Positions 1-8,565 are shown, counted from the stretch's first letter. The stretch: 64,000 bases of DNA from JASHVB01 sp963780805 (GCA_963780805.1 CAWADP010000008.1:372001-436000); one strand, 5' to 3'. Made by a program: numbers and translations. The notes: generated by a model from the sequence alone, not told the origin.

Positions 1-1026
1 ATCTTCGAGTTCTTCCCGGCGCCGCATGCGCCCGGCGCCACCGACGACCCGCGCGTCTCCGCCGATTACTTCAACTGGTACCTGGATCTGTGGCCGCGCG
101 CCGAGCCGCTGGGCTACGAGGGCATTTTCTTCAGTGAACACCATTTCGGCCATGCCTATAGCCCGTCGCCAAACCTGTTGATCGCCCAGATGGGGTTGCG
201 CACGCGCACCATCCGGCTGGGCATCATGGGGCTGGTGCTGCCGTACTATCATCCGTGGCGGGTGGTGGAGGAGATCGGCATGCTCGACCACCTGACGCAG
301 GGGCGGCTGGAGATCGGCACCTCGGCCGGCATTCCGCAGGAGATGGCGCAGGTCGAACTGTCCGTCGCCGAGGCCCGCGAACGCAACGACGAGGCGATCG
401 CGATTATCGATGCGGCGCTGACGGAACCAGTGATTTCGCACCACGGCAAGTACTGGCAGTTCACCAACCTGCGCCTGGTGCCGCGCCCGATCCAGCGGCC
501 GCATCCGCCGAAATGGGTCACTGTGATCAGCGAGGACTCCGCCCGCGCGGCCGCCCGGCGCGGTGCCAAGATTTGCACCGGCTTCCATCCCACCGCGCGC
601 GTGCGCAGCATCTTCGATGCCTACCGCGAGGAAGCCGCGCGCGTCGGCACGCCCGGCGGCCCAGAGCAATGCGCGCTGCGCCGCCAGGTCTCGATCGGGG
701 CAGACGATCCGGCGGTGCGCGCGGCGGGGCGGGCACGCGAGCAAATGGTGCGGGCGCGCTTGCTCGCCGATCCGCGGCTGTCAGCGCCGGGGCGGGAGGC
801 GTTCGACACGCCCACCTCGCACGCCTTCACCATCGGCAGCGACGAGTTCATCGCCGGCGCACCGGAAACGGTGGCGGAGGAAGCCATCGCGCAGTGCCGC
901 GAAGTGGGCGCCGGGCACTTCCTGGCGTTGTTCGACCGCAACGCGGGGCGCGAGGACTTGCGCGATGCGTGGGAGATGTTCGGGGAGGCGGTGGTGCCGG
1001 CGTTGCGGGGGGCGGCGGTGGGGTAA
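1..1026 (+). CDS. LLM-class flavin-dependent monooxygenase, 5' end cut by window
   Basis: The frame is open from the first base, so the gene begins outside the window; 341 codons remain before a TAA. The product resembles bacterial-luciferase-type flavin monooxygenases, TIM-barrel enzymes using reduced FMN and O2 on small organic substrates. Seen here: FFSEHHFG (about residues 43-50 of the fragment), then a run on an enzyme-typical strand-helix pattern with IRLGIMGLVLP and HPWRVVEE, and DHLTQGRLEIGTSAG, which matches the family's conserved LD.lS.GR...G.G segment. The substrate cannot be read from the sequence. No partner gene is visible downstream, where more than 1 kb of repeats follows. Confidence 0.85.
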   Translation: MFEFFPAPHAPGATDDPRVSADYFNWYLDLWPRAEPLGYEGIFFSEHHFGHAYSPSPNLLIAQMGLRTRTIRLGIMGLVLPYYHPWRVVEEIGMLDHLTQGRLEIGTSAGIPQEMAQVELSVAEARERNDEAIAIIDAALTEPVISHHGKYWQFTNLRLVPRPIQRPHPPKWVTVISEDSARAAARRGAKICTGFHPTARVRSIFDAYREEAARVGTPGGPEQCALRRQVSIGADDPAVRAAGRAREQMVRARLLADPRLSAPGREAFDTPTSHAFTIGSDEFIAGAPETVAEEAIAQCREVGAGHFLALFDRNAGREDLRDAWEMFGEAVVPALRGAAVG

Positions 1027-1092
1027 GGAGCAGGGTGCGAAGGGTGAGGAAGGCGGGCCTGTTGGTCGGACCGTTAGTGCCACGTTGAGACT

Positions 1093-1135
1093 GTCATTGC
1101 GAGCGCAGCGAAGCAATCTCCCGCGGGTGACGCAC
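1093..1135. repeat. half copy of dispersed palindromic repeat family A
   Basis: Contains the arm GCGAGCGCAGCGAAGCAATC followed by TCCCGCG. The same arm, alone or with its inverted partner, recurs near 12322, 22400, 27832, 38436, 46163, 51848 and 53757. It is intergenic here, directly after the monooxygenase gene. The copies look like REP-type (repetitive extragenic palindromic) elements. Confidence 0.7.
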
Positions 1136-1248
1136 ATTCTCCTGTCGGCAGTTGGCGCCGCCCGTGCAGCGTCTGTCTGTGTTGGCGGCCGGCAAATTTA
1201 TCGCAGAGGAGCGGAGACGCAGAGACCGCTGAGAAGAATATATTGATC

Positions 1249-1350
1249 CTAGGCGGTGGGTAGGTTCGGGGGCTGCCTCGCGTGGTCGATCAGCCCCGGC
1301 CCCAGCGTCTTGTGCACTTCGATGGCGCAGGATACCTGCGCGAGTAGGGC
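1249..1350 (-). pseudogene. remnant of a GxxExxY-family protein
   Basis: The minus-strand frame contains VSCAIEVHKTLGPGLID, which matches the N-terminal signature of the GxxExxY protein family (AIEVH..LGPGLLE), but after about 28 codons it ends in unrelated residues and a stop. Members are normally 120-130 aa, so this is a truncated fossil. Just upstream on the same strand lie CTTCGTGGC-type repeats, which commonly sit before genes of this family, supporting the reading. No function can be expected from the fragment. Confidence 0.55.
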
Positions 1351-1372
1351 TCCGCCTCGATCAAGTCCATTG

Positions 1373-1680
1373 CTTCGTGCCTTCGTGGCTTCGTGGTTAT
1401 TGAAGATGGAAGGGCGGTGGTTAAGGAGGGGTGAACGGGGGCAGGGAAGGGGGGATGGCGGGCCTTCGATGGTTCTTCCGTGCGGTTGGTTTATTTCACC
1501 ACGAAGACGCGAAGCCACGAAGACAAGGGCATTGACGCACGGTGGGACTCCTTGGCTGTCAGGTAAGGCCCGCGGCGCGGGACAGCACCGCCGAGCCTCC
1601 GAGGCTTGCCGTAAATCCCGCGAGCCGACCCATGACGTGCATGCCGGGCGCAGGCCTATCAGTGTGCATCTGTGGTTCCA
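1373..1680. repeat. purine-rich short repeats: CTTCGTGNC inverted pair and CACAGATGCACAC unit
   Basis: At 1373-1400 the sequence reads CTTCGTGCCTTCGTGGCTTC and at 1494-1528 its inverse ACCACGAAG...CGAAGCCACGAAG, giving an inverted pair about 100 bp apart. At 1658-1680 there is ATCAGTGTGCATCTGTGGTT, the inverse of the CCACAGATGCACAC unit seen again at 11098. These short-period repeats are widespread between bacterial genes. Together with the GxxExxY fossil they fill much of the gene-free stretch 1027-2114; I see no other gene in it. Confidence 0.6.
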
Positions 1681-2114
1681 TTTCTTTCTCGAGCCAATTC
1701 ATCCGGCCGCCGCGCATGGAACGACCTCCACAACCGTTTCGGCGAGGCAATCCAAATCCGGGCAAACCTACGTTGCAACAACCACCCGGACCGGCTCGAA
1801 CGGCGCAAAATTTCGCTGCCGGAACCTCATGCACCAGAACGGGCATCGGCTGCGACACGCGGAGCGAAAATCCGCAGCAAGAACCCCTTGCACCAGAACC
1901 GCCCACTGCAGTTCCGGCAGCGAGCGTCACGAAAGAACGAACCGCTCGCCGACGACCGGTCGGCCGAACCTGAGACACCGGCTCAACCGCGGATCGCGTG
2001 AGACAAACGATGCGAAACGAGATGCCATCGAGACACGCCCTTCCAACTGCCTGTCCCCTGGCCCGCCGGCCCACTTTCCGGCAGCATGCGGCGGACCGTT
2101 GCAATGAGCCTCCC

Positions 2115-3608
2115 ATGTCCCATCCGCGCCGCATCGCCGTGCTGCTGCCACTTCTCCTCGCCCTCCTCACCACGGCTGCCCTCGCGCAGGGCGTCCTGCG
2201 CCTTGGCCTCAACGAGGACCCCGACGCGCTGGACCCCGCCCGCAGCGGCACCTTCGTCGGCCGTATCGTCTTCGCCGCCACCTGCGACAAGCTGATCGAC
2301 ACCGACCCGCACGATACTTTCGTCCCGCAGCTTGCGACCGCCTGGTCGTGGTCGCCGGACAACCTGGCGCTCACGCTGACGCTTCGCGACGGCGTGCATT
2401 TCCAGGACGGCGCGCTGCTGGACGCCAACGCGGTCGCCGCCAACCTGCAGCGCTACCGCACCGCGCCCGAGAGCCTGCGCAAGGCGGAGCTGAAGCCGGT
2501 CTCCGCGGTGGAGGTGATCGACCCGCACACCATCCGCCTGCGCCTGTCGCAGCCTTATGCGCCGCTGGTGGCGGTACTTGCGGACCGCGCCGGTATGATG
2601 ATCTCCCCCGCCACGCTGTCCGGAGACGTGACCAGGACACTGGCCTGCGCCGGTCCGTTCAAACTGACCCAGCGGATCGCCGAGGACCGCATCGTGGTCG
2701 ACCACTTCCCCGGCTACTGGAATGCCGGCGCGATCCACCTGGACCGCATCATCTATGAACCGCAGCCCGACACCTCGATCCGGTTGGTGAACCTGCAGGC
2801 CGGGCAGCTCGACATGGTGGAGCGCCTTGGCCCCACCGACGCTGCCGCCGTGCGCAAGAACCCGAAGCTGCGGCTCGTGGGGCAGACGGCGCTGGCCTAC
2901 AACTCGATCAGCATCAACCTGGCCAACCACGGCGTCCTGGCGAACCCGCTGGTGCGGGAGGCGCTGGAGGACTCGATCGACCGCGTGGCTTTGGCGAAGG
3001 TGGTTACCGACGGGCAGTTTGTCCCATCCAACCAGTTCGAGGCGCCAGGCAGCCTTTATTGGGACGCGGCGCATCCGGCCCAGCCGCGCAACCTTCCATA
3101 TGCCAGGATGCTGCTGCAACAGGCCGGCATGCCGCATCCCACCTTCACCCTGCTGGTCGGCAACAGCTCGGTGGAGCAGCAGGCTGGTGAGGTGCTGCAG
3201 TCGATGGCGGACGAGGCGGGGTTCGATGTGAAGCTGCAGACCGCCGAGGCGAACGCGCAGGTCGCCGCCGCTCGGGCCGGCGACTACGACGCTACGGTGG
3301 TCATCTGGAGCGGTCGTCCAGATCCCGACGGCAACGTCTCGATCTGGCTGCAGTGCGACGGCTTCCTTAACTGGGGCAAGTATTGCAACCCCGCCTTCGA
3401 CACGCTGCTGGCGAAGGCGCGTGGCGTCACCGACGTGGCGGCGCGGCAGGCGGTGTACCGCCAGGTCGTGGACACGTACCTGCACGATCGGCCGCACATT
3501 GTGTTGTGGCATGTGAAATGGCTGTGGGCGCTGAGCGACAAGGTTACCGGTTTTGTGCCCACCCCGGACGGGCTGATCCGTCCGCAAGGCATGCGGGTGG
3601 CGCCATGA
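2115..3608 (+). CDS. ABC transporter substrate-binding protein, peptide/nickel type (SBP family 5)
   Basis: This 497-aa product is a periplasmic solute-binding protein of the DppA/OppA type. The chosen ATG at 2115 gives a clean Sec signal peptide (basic MSHPRR, hydrophobic LLPLLLALLTTAA, cleavage near ALA-Q); upstream in-frame starts only add a non-signal leader. The mature N-terminus VLRLGLNEDPDALDPARSG is the family's opening strand, and the length fits. The stop overlaps the next start (ATGA at 3605-3608), so the gene is translationally coupled to the M20 amidohydrolase. No permease or ATPase genes follow, so the partner transporter is elsewhere. The ligand is unknown; coupling to an amidohydrolase suggests an amide or carbamoyl compound (inference). 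Confidence 0.88.
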   Translation: MSHPRRIAVLLPLLLALLTTAALAQGVLRLGLNEDPDALDPARSGTFVGRIVFAATCDKLIDTDPHDTFVPQLATAWSWSPDNLALTLTLRDGVHFQDGALLDANAVAANLQRYRTAPESLRKAELKPVSAVEVIDPHTIRLRLSQPYAPLVAVLADRAGMMISPATLSGDVTRTLACAGPFKLTQRIAEDRIVVDHFPGYWNAGAIHLDRIIYEPQPDTSIRLVNLQAGQLDMVERLGPTDAAAVRKNPKLRLVGQTALAYNSISINLANHGVLANPLVREALEDSIDRVALAKVVTDGQFVPSNQFEAPGSLYWDAAHPAQPRNLPYARMLLQQAGMPHPTFTLLVGNSSVEQQAGEVLQSMADEAGFDVKLQTAEANAQVAAARAGDYDATVVIWSGRPDPDGNVSIWLQCDGFLNWGKYCNPAFDTLLAKARGVTDVAARQAVYRQVVDTYLHDRPHIVLWHVKWLWALSDKVTGFVPTPDGLIRPQGMRVAP

Positions 3609-4990
3609 GCAGGATCGCCAGCGGGATCAGTTCCAGGATCGACGGCACGCGGCTGCTGAAGGACCTGCACGAGCTGCGGGCGATCGGCGCGCATCGCTCC
3701 GGGGTGCACCGCCCGACCTATTCGCCGGAGGACATGAAAGCGCGGCACTGGCTCGCGGCGCGGCTGACCGACGCCGGTCTGACGCCAGAGATTGATGGCA
3801 TCGGCAACGTCATCGGCCGCGCGGATAGCCCGCGGGGCGGTCAAGCGGGTGGCCCACGGGGCGTCCAATCGGGCGTCCAAGCGGGCGTCCGATCCGGCCT
3901 CCAATCGGGCGTCGTCCAATCGGGCGCCCAATCGGATGGCCAGGCGGGCAGTCGGACGGGCGGTCAGACAGGTGGTCGCGGGGACGATGACGGACGACGC
4001 CTGCTGATCGGCAGCCATCTGGAGACCCAGCCCTATGCCGGCTGGCTGGATGGCGCCATGGGCGTGATCTACGGCCTGGAGATCGCGCGCGCACTCGGCC
4101 CCGGCATTGATGTCGCCGGCTGGGCGGACGAGGAGGGGCACTATGGCTCGTTCCTCGGCAGCCGCTCGTTCTGTGGCCTGGTGGACGAGGCGGAGCTGGA
4201 CGCCGCCCACAACCGCCACAACGGCACGTCCCTGCGCGACGCCCTGCGGCAGGCTGGGCTGGCGGGGCGGCCGCGGGCGGTGATAGACCCCGCGCGCTAC
4301 CTTGGCTACCTCGAAGCGCACATCGAGCAAGGTGCCGAACTCGATGATTCCGGCCAGCTTCTTGGGGTGGTGACCAGCATCGTCGGCGCGCGGAATTTCC
4401 GCATCGGCTTCGAGGGCGTGCAGAACCACGCCGGCACCACGCGCATGGCGGTCCGCCAGGATGCCGGCACGGCGCTGGTGCGGCTGGCCGCGGCGATCGA
4501 TCGCCGGTTCCCGCATGTGGCGGGGCCGCGGTCGGTGTGGACAATCGGCCGCATCACCTTGGACCCCGGCGCCCCCAGCATCGTACCCGGCCGCGCCGAG
4601 ATGCTGTTCCAGTTCCGCGACACCGACGCGGCGGTGCTGGACCGGCTGTCCGCCGAACTGGACGCGCTGGTGGCAGAGGCGGCGAAAGGCCCCTGCGGTG
4701 TGACGGTGGAGAATTTGTCAGTCTCGGTGCCGACCGCGATGGACGCGGGCTTCCAGGGCCTGCTGGCGCGGGCGGCGGAGCACTATGCGCCGGGCCGCGT
4801 CGTGCAAATGCCCAGCGGCGCCGGTCACGATGCGCAGATACTGGCCAAGCGCCTGCCCGCCGCCATGCTGTTCGTGCCCAGCATCGGCGGCATCAGCCAC
4901 CACTGGGCGGAGGATACGAAGGAGGACGACATCGTGCTTGGCTGCGCGGCGCTGGCCGACGCGGCGGCGCAGATACTCGGCGTGGCGTGA
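3605..4990 (+). CDS. Zn-dependent M20 amidohydrolase (hydantoinase/carbamoylase family)
   Basis: This 461-aa enzyme belongs to the M20 family that includes N-carbamoyl-L-amino-acid hydrolase, allantoate amidohydrolase and beta-ureidopropionase. Metal-site pieces are visible: GSHLET (H138), LDGAMGV (D149), DEEGHYG (E176/E177), then IEQGAELD, the dimerisation-domain motif NHAGTTRM, and the C-terminal SGAGHDAQ...GGISHHWAEDT. The position after the first His is Glu (HLET) where the family normally has Asp. Residues about 78-127 are a low-complexity Gly/Gln/Ser/Val insertion encoded by imperfect 12-nt repeats, inserted just before the first metal ligand. The start overlaps the stop of the upstream binding protein (ATGA). 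The exact substrate is not determinable. Confidence 0.88.
   Translation: MSRIASGISSRIDGTRLLKDLHELRAIGAHRSGVHRPTYSPEDMKARHWLAARLTDAGLTPEIDGIGNVIGRADSPRGGQAGGPRGVQSGVQAGVRSGLQSGVVQSGAQSDGQAGSRTGGQTGGRGDDDGRRLLIGSHLETQPYAGWLDGAMGVIYGLEIARALGPGIDVAGWADEEGHYGSFLGSRSFCGLVDEAELDAAHNRHNGTSLRDALRQAGLAGRPRAVIDPARYLGYLEAHIEQGAELDDSGQLLGVVTSIVGARNFRIGFEGVQNHAGTTRMAVRQDAGTALVRLAAAIDRRFPHVAGPRSVWTIGRITLDPGAPSIVPGRAEMLFQFRDTDAAVLDRLSAELDALVAEAAKGPCGVTVENLSVSVPTAMDAGFQGLLARAAEHYAPGRVVQMPSGAGHDAQILAKRLPAAMLFVPSIGGISHHWAEDTKEDDIVLGCAALADAAAQILGVA
3836..3985 (+). repeat. imperfect 12-nt in-frame tandem repeat inside the M20 hydrolase gene
   Basis: Units such as CAATCGGGCGTC and AAGCGGGCGTCC recur through this stretch and encode a (V-Q-S/A-G)n-like segment. 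The period is a multiple of three, so copy-number changes would keep the frame. Flanking sequence on both sides is normal M20 domain. Confidence 0.75.
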
Positions 4991-5034
4991 GACGGCTCGT
5001 CGAGCTTCCGACGCACGCGGCCTCCGCCTGAGGG

Positions 5035-5225
5035 CGCGGAGGTCATCCAGACGGCACGGACATCATCCACGGAGTGTACCAGCGGCCGGGGCAGCACTGC
5101 CACGGCAGCGGAGGCACAGATGCGGTTCGCCGACCGGTGGCTTGTGCTATTTTCATGGCAGGTGCCGACATTATCCATGGAAGGCATGCACACCATCCAT
5201 GGAGGGCGTCGACGTCCGCCACGGA
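5035..5225. repeat. degenerate ~20-nt repeats (GACATCATCCACGGAGGG-like)
   Basis: Related units occur at about 5041, 5059, 5166, 5190 and 5210: each reads approximately GACATCATCCACGGAGNG, with the last three spaced about 20-24 bp. They lie between the M20 hydrolase and a convergent small gene. No gene signature was found in 4991-5280. The role is unknown. Confidence 0.45.
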
Positions 5226-5280
5226 GGGAGCGGATGGCGTGAGCGGCATCTGCTCGAAGCGGCTGGCTCACATCGGCCGA

Positions 5281-5475
5281 TTACGCCGCCAGGGATGGTC
5301 CTGCCCGGCTGCCGGACTGACGCCGGCTCGGCCGTTTGGCTGTCGCCGCCCGTTCCTGGTCGATACGCCGCATTTCCTCGTAAATCGCCCGTGTCTGCTC
5401 TTGCGGGGACATCACGAACCACCCATCGCCATTGTGGCGCTGGGCGGCCTTGGCGGCCTCTTGAAAAACGTCCAT
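5281..5475 (-). CDS. small conserved-looking hypothetical protein (64 aa)
   Basis: The minus-strand ATG at 5475 is preceded at a good distance by a GAAAGGG ribosome-binding site. The product begins MDVFQEAAKAAQRHNGDGWF and continues with an acidic-basic amphipathic segment (IYEEMRRIDQERAATAK) and a basic tail. It looks like a soluble, mostly helical small protein. I do not recognise a named family. A longer in-frame extension up to 5760 exists but overlaps the binding-protein gene antisense and is unlikely. It sits between two oppositely ordered transport genes with no clear operon partner. Confidence 0.6.
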   Translation of the reverse strand: MDVFQEAAKAAQRHNGDGWFVMSPQEQTRAIYEEMRRIDQERAATAKRPSRRQSGSRAGPSLAA

Positions 5476-5606
5476 CAACACCCTTTCGTGCGACCCCCCG
5501 CATGCTGAGTCGGGGTTGTGTCGCTTTCCTCCGAACATATGCATGTTACCTTTGAACCGACCCCTGTCCAGCAGAAAATATGCGCATTTCGGCATGAATG
5601 AAATAT

Positions 5607-6956
5607 TCACAGGCGTTTGTTTCGGTAGGGTGATATCAGAGTGCCGGACCTGTAGGCGGCCGGCAGCAGCACCACCTCCACATCCGGCCGCTTGAATTGC
5701 TCCAGGTCGTGGCCCTGGATGCCCTGGAATTGCGTGACGATCATCCGTGGCACGGCCCACTCGCCGTCCTTGCCGAACGCGACGTCGCCGATCACCGTCT
5801 TGAAGGTCCGCGTGCGGGCGATGTCGGCCAGCCGGGCATCGTCCACGCTGCCGGCACCCTCGATCGCTTGCTGCAGCACCTGCATGCGGGCATAGGCCCA
5901 GGGCGGCAGGAATATGCCCAGCGGATCGACCCCGGCCGCCGATGCCCTGGCCTGGTAGCGCGCGAGGAACTCCATCACGCCGGGGAAGCGCAGGGTGGGC
6001 GCCGGCACCCAGTTCTGCTGCACCACCACGCCGTTCAGCAGCGGCCCGAGCTGTGTCTTCAGCGCCGCCGTCTGCACCCCCACCATGCCGCCGCCGAACA
6101 GGCGGGCCTGCAGCCCGACCTCGCTGGCGGAACGCAGGATGCCGGCGGTATCCGGCGGGTAGGAGGCGACATAGATCACGTCCGCATTGGCGGCGCTCAG
6201 GGCGCGCACCACGGGAGAATAGTCGGCGGTGGTGGGCGGATAGGTAGTGTCGTGCACGATCTTCAGGCCGGCCGCCTTGACGTTGTCCCGAGCGCCGTCC
6301 GAGGCGTTGCGGGCGAACTCGGCATCCGCGGCGACGATCGCGACGGTGCGCGGTCGCGGCTGCAGCGACAGTGCCAGGTTGAAATATTCCCGGGAGAAAT
6401 AGTGCTTGGGGTCAGGTCCCACCGGCAGCATCGAGAAATACCGCGGATAGTGGAACTCACTGTTCACCGCGAGGCAGAACAGGCTGATGAACAGCTTGTT
6501 GTGACCCATGATGACCGGCATCGCGGGAGCCGTCATGTTGGTGGAGTAGCCGGACACCACCAGGTCGACTTTGTCGATTTCCAGCAGCTTGACATAGATG
6601 CCGGGGACGTTGGCCGGGTTGGACTGGTTGTCGTAGTACACCAGCTTCACGGGGCGGCCGAGCAAGCCGCCCTTGGCGTTGACCTCCTCCGCCCAGATCT
6701 GCATGGCGAGCACGCCGGACTTGCCCACGGCAGCAAGTCCGCCGGTGAGCGCCTCGGCGAAGCCGATGGTGATGGACGAGGCGGCAGCCCGCGCGGGCAG
6801 CGTGCCAGAAACAGCGGCGATGGGAAGCGCGGCGAGCGGCAGGGATGCGAGGGGTGGCGCGATGAACAGAGGTAGCTGAGGGACGGCGAGGGGGCGGGCG
6901 GCGAACGGCAGCGTGGCAATCCGGGCGGCAAACCCGCGGCGGCTGATGGGTCGCAT
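5607..6956 (-). CDS. ABC transporter substrate-binding protein, branched-chain amino acid type (LivK-like)
   Basis: This 449-aa periplasmic protein has the type I binding-protein fold: ITIGFAEALTGGLAAVGKSG opens the mature protein, followed by GLLGRPVKLVYYDNQ, the ADYSPVVRAL segment, and FGGGMVGVQ. The start at 6956 gives MRPISRRGFAARIA, a twin-arginine (RR-G-F) leader, so export may be Tat-dependent; a long Ala/Leu/Pro region follows before the mature domain. It is closely similar in layout to the two tandem binding proteins at 14340 and 15839. No permease or ATPase is adjacent, so it is an orphan receptor. The ligand is unknown. Confidence 0.88.
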   Translation of the reverse strand: MRPISRRGFAARIATLPFAARPLAVPQLPLFIAPPLASLPLAALPIAAVSGTLPARAAASSITIGFAEALTGGLAAVGKSGVLAMQIWAEEVNAKGGLLGRPVKLVYYDNQSNPANVPGIYVKLLEIDKVDLVVSGYSTNMTAPAMPVIMGHNKLFISLFCLAVNSEFHYPRYFSMLPVGPDPKHYFSREYFNLALSLQPRPRTVAIVAADAEFARNASDGARDNVKAAGLKIVHDTTYPPTTADYSPVVRALSAANADVIYVASYPPDTAGILRSASEVGLQARLFGGGMVGVQTAALKTQLGPLLNGVVVQQNWVPAPTLRFPGVMEFLARYQARASAAGVDPLGIFLPPWAYARMQVLQQAIEGAGSVDDARLADIARTRTFKTVIGDVAFGKDGEWAVPRMIVTQFQGIQGHDLEQFKRPDVEVVLLPAAYRSGTLISPYRNKRL

Positions 6957-7156
6957 GGTCGTTTCCCCGTGAGTGCCCGGGTGGTGCGGGCTTCGGGGCG
7001 GACGGTACAGCGGATTGTGCCGGCAGGGAACCGCAGCGGGCGGGGCCACAGGACGAGTTGCTACGCCTGCGTTGATTAACCTCGGGGCTACGCCCCATTT
7101 TGCGCTATAGGCGCTATATAGGTGACGACGAAGCATGGCGCCGAAGAGGACTCCCA

Positions 7157-7366
7157 ATGCGTTCGCGACAGCGGTGGCTCAATGATGCCGAAGCCGAGGA
7201 GGAGGCCAACCGGCAGACGGCGAGCCTCGCCGGGGTGGCGATCACCCTGCTGTTGCTGGTGCTGGGTCTGTTCTTGATCCGCGAACTGCACGCCAAGGCG
7301 GAACTCGAGGATTGCCTGATGGCGGGGCGCGCCAACTGCGACGTCCTGGTGGCGCCGGGGCCGTAG
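7157..7366 (+). CDS. small single-pass membrane protein (69 aa)
   Basis: The ATG at 7157 follows a GAAGAGGA ribosome-binding site. The product has an acidic N-terminal segment (NDAEAEEEANRQ), one strongly hydrophobic helix at about residues 22-41 (LAGVAITLLLLVLGLFLI), and a short tail with two cysteines. Topology is probably a single-span inner-membrane protein. No family is recognised. It is divergent from the LivK-like gene, with about 200 bp between the two starts holding both promoters. Confidence 0.65.
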   Translation: MRSRQRWLNDAEAEEEANRQTASLAGVAITLLLLVLGLFLIRELHAKAELEDCLMAGRANCDVLVAPGP

Positions 7367-7479
7367 TGCGCGTCGGCTGCTTGACCGCTCAGCCTCCGGC
7401 TGCCAGGAGCGTTTGCAGCGGCATTTCCGGTAAGTTAACCCCGAGACGGTAGAAGGAAGTTAAGTTCTGTAGTTATGTG

Positions 7480-7572
7480 TCATGACCGGGCTTGGCCGCC
7501 TTGGCCCGGCCACCCGCGTCTTTGCTGCTCGCACCACCGCAAGACGTGGGCGGCCGCGCCAGGCGCCATGAT
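7480..7572. repeat. palindromic repeat family B (CATGACCGGGCTTGGCC...)
   Basis: Reads CATGACCGGGCTTG...CCCGGCCACCCGCGTCTT, then, inverted, AAGACGTGGGCGG...CGCCATGA. The unit resembles the CATGGCCGGGCTTG...CCCGGCCAT palindromes common in alphaproteobacterial intergenic DNA and is related to the copy at 13239. The remaining bases of 7367-7606 show no gene; a tRNA sometimes found at this locus in relatives is not visible. Confidence 0.6.
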
Positions 7573-7606
7573 ACGGAGGCTCGTCGCCGAAGACCGTTGG
7601 TATTAC

Positions 7607-8140
7607 TCACTCCAATAGTGCGCGGATCGCCTCCAGCTCGCGCAGGATCTCCACCAGCAGCGCCCGCAGACGCTCTGCCTCCGGGTCAACCTTCGGCCGC
7701 AGGGTCACGCGCGCGGACCCCAGGATGGCCGGCGGTGCCAGACCCGGCAGCGGCAGCTCGGGATCGGGCGCCGGGGCGTGGGTTTCCGCTTCGGCTTCCG
7801 CGCGCTCCTCCTCGGTGGGAGGAGGAATGTCGTCGGACAGGCGCCCGCCGCCCTCGCGCAACAGCCGCTGCACGCCCTTGATGGTATAGCCCTGAATGTA
7901 AAGCAAATCGGAGATCCGCCGCAGCAGCGCGATGTCGTCCGGCCGGTAGTAGCGCCGGCCGCCGCCACGCTTCAACGGGCGGACTTGGGTGAACTTGGTC
8001 TCCCAGAACCGCAGTACATGCTGTGGGATATGAAGATCGTCTGCTACTTCACTGATTGTCCTAAAGGCATTCGGCGCTTTTTTCGGCTTGGCGCGGCCGT
8101 TATGCGGTTCGATGCCGGCGTCGTCCGCCGTATCGCTCAT
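7607..8140 (-). CDS. MerR-family transcriptional regulator
   Basis: The 177-aa product has an N-terminal winged-helix MerR DNA-binding domain: FRTISEVADDLHIPQHVLRF followed by WETKF...LKRGGGRRYYRPDDIALL (about residues 26-75), then a Pro/Glu-rich linker and a short C-terminal coiled-coil helix (EAERLRALLVEILRELEAI). It lacks an obvious metal- or drug-binding domain. The start overlaps the stop of ihfA by four bases (positions 8137-8140), so the two are co-translated. A MerR gene directly after ihfA in the plsX-fabH-ihfA block is the usual arrangement in this class. Its target genes are unknown. Confidence 0.88.
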   Translation of the reverse strand: MSDTADDAGIEPHNGRAKPKKAPNAFRTISEVADDLHIPQHVLRFWETKFTQVRPLKRGGGRRYYRPDDIALLRRISDLLYIQGYTIKGVQRLLREGGGRLSDDIPPPTEEERAEAEAETHAPAPDPELPLPGLAPPAILGSARVTLRPKVDPEAERLRALLVEILRELEAIRALLE

Positions 8141-8448
8141 GAGTCCTCGGCCTGGCCGGGTTCGGCGGCGTTGACGCGGGCCTTCAGCACGTGACTTGGA
8201 CGGAACACCAGGACACGGCGGGGCATGATCGGCACCTCTTCGCCGGTCTTCGGGTTGCGGCCGACCCGGCGACCCTTCTGGCGCACCGAAAACGTCCCGA
8301 AACCGCTGATTTTGACCGAATCTCCCTCCTCCAGCGTGGCTGCCATGCGCTCCAGCACGATTTCCAGCAGATCGGCAAACTCATTCCGTGACAGCCCAAC
8401 CTGGCTGTAGATGGTTTCCGTTAAATGCGCCCGCGTCACGGTGTGCAT
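8137..8448 (-). CDS. ihfA: integration host factor subunit alpha
   Basis: The 103-aa DNA-bending protein forms the IHF heterodimer with IhfB. The HU/IHF fold is complete: N-terminal helices (LTETIYSQVGLSRNEFADLL), VKISGFGTFSVRQK, and the DNA-binding beta-arm GRNPKTGEEVPIMPRRVLVF with the intercalating Pro in the arm. The size and the VKISGFG segment fit the alpha subunit, and the fabH-ihfA order fits too. It overlaps the MerR gene by four bases. IHF supports sigma-54 transcription in general, which is relevant to the glnBA and glnK operons in this window (inference). Confidence 0.93.
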   Translation of the reverse strand: MHTVTRAHLTETIYSQVGLSRNEFADLLEIVLERMAATLEEGDSVKISGFGTFSVRQKGRRVGRNPKTGEEVPIMPRRVLVFRPSHVLKARVNAAEPGQAEDS

Positions 8449-8565
8449 GGCCGAACGCTAGGGAGCCCCGCGCCCTGCGTCAAGCAAGATCGCCAAAAAA
8501 ACCGAAGTATCAGACGGTTGGCAAGCAGTCAGGACGCAGTGCGGCAATCTCCTGTGTGGTCTGGG

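Noticed and set aside
3605..4990. Extra basic or Ala-rich open frames overlapping the M20 gene and other GC-rich genes
   Set aside because: They have skewed Arg/Ala/Pro content typical of antisense or shifted frames in high-GC DNA and carry no motifs.
7367..7606. Possible tRNA gene after the merR-ihfA block
   Set aside because: The interval holds only inverted repeat arms. No cloverleaf with a T-loop GGTTCRANNCC and matching acceptor ends could be built by eye.
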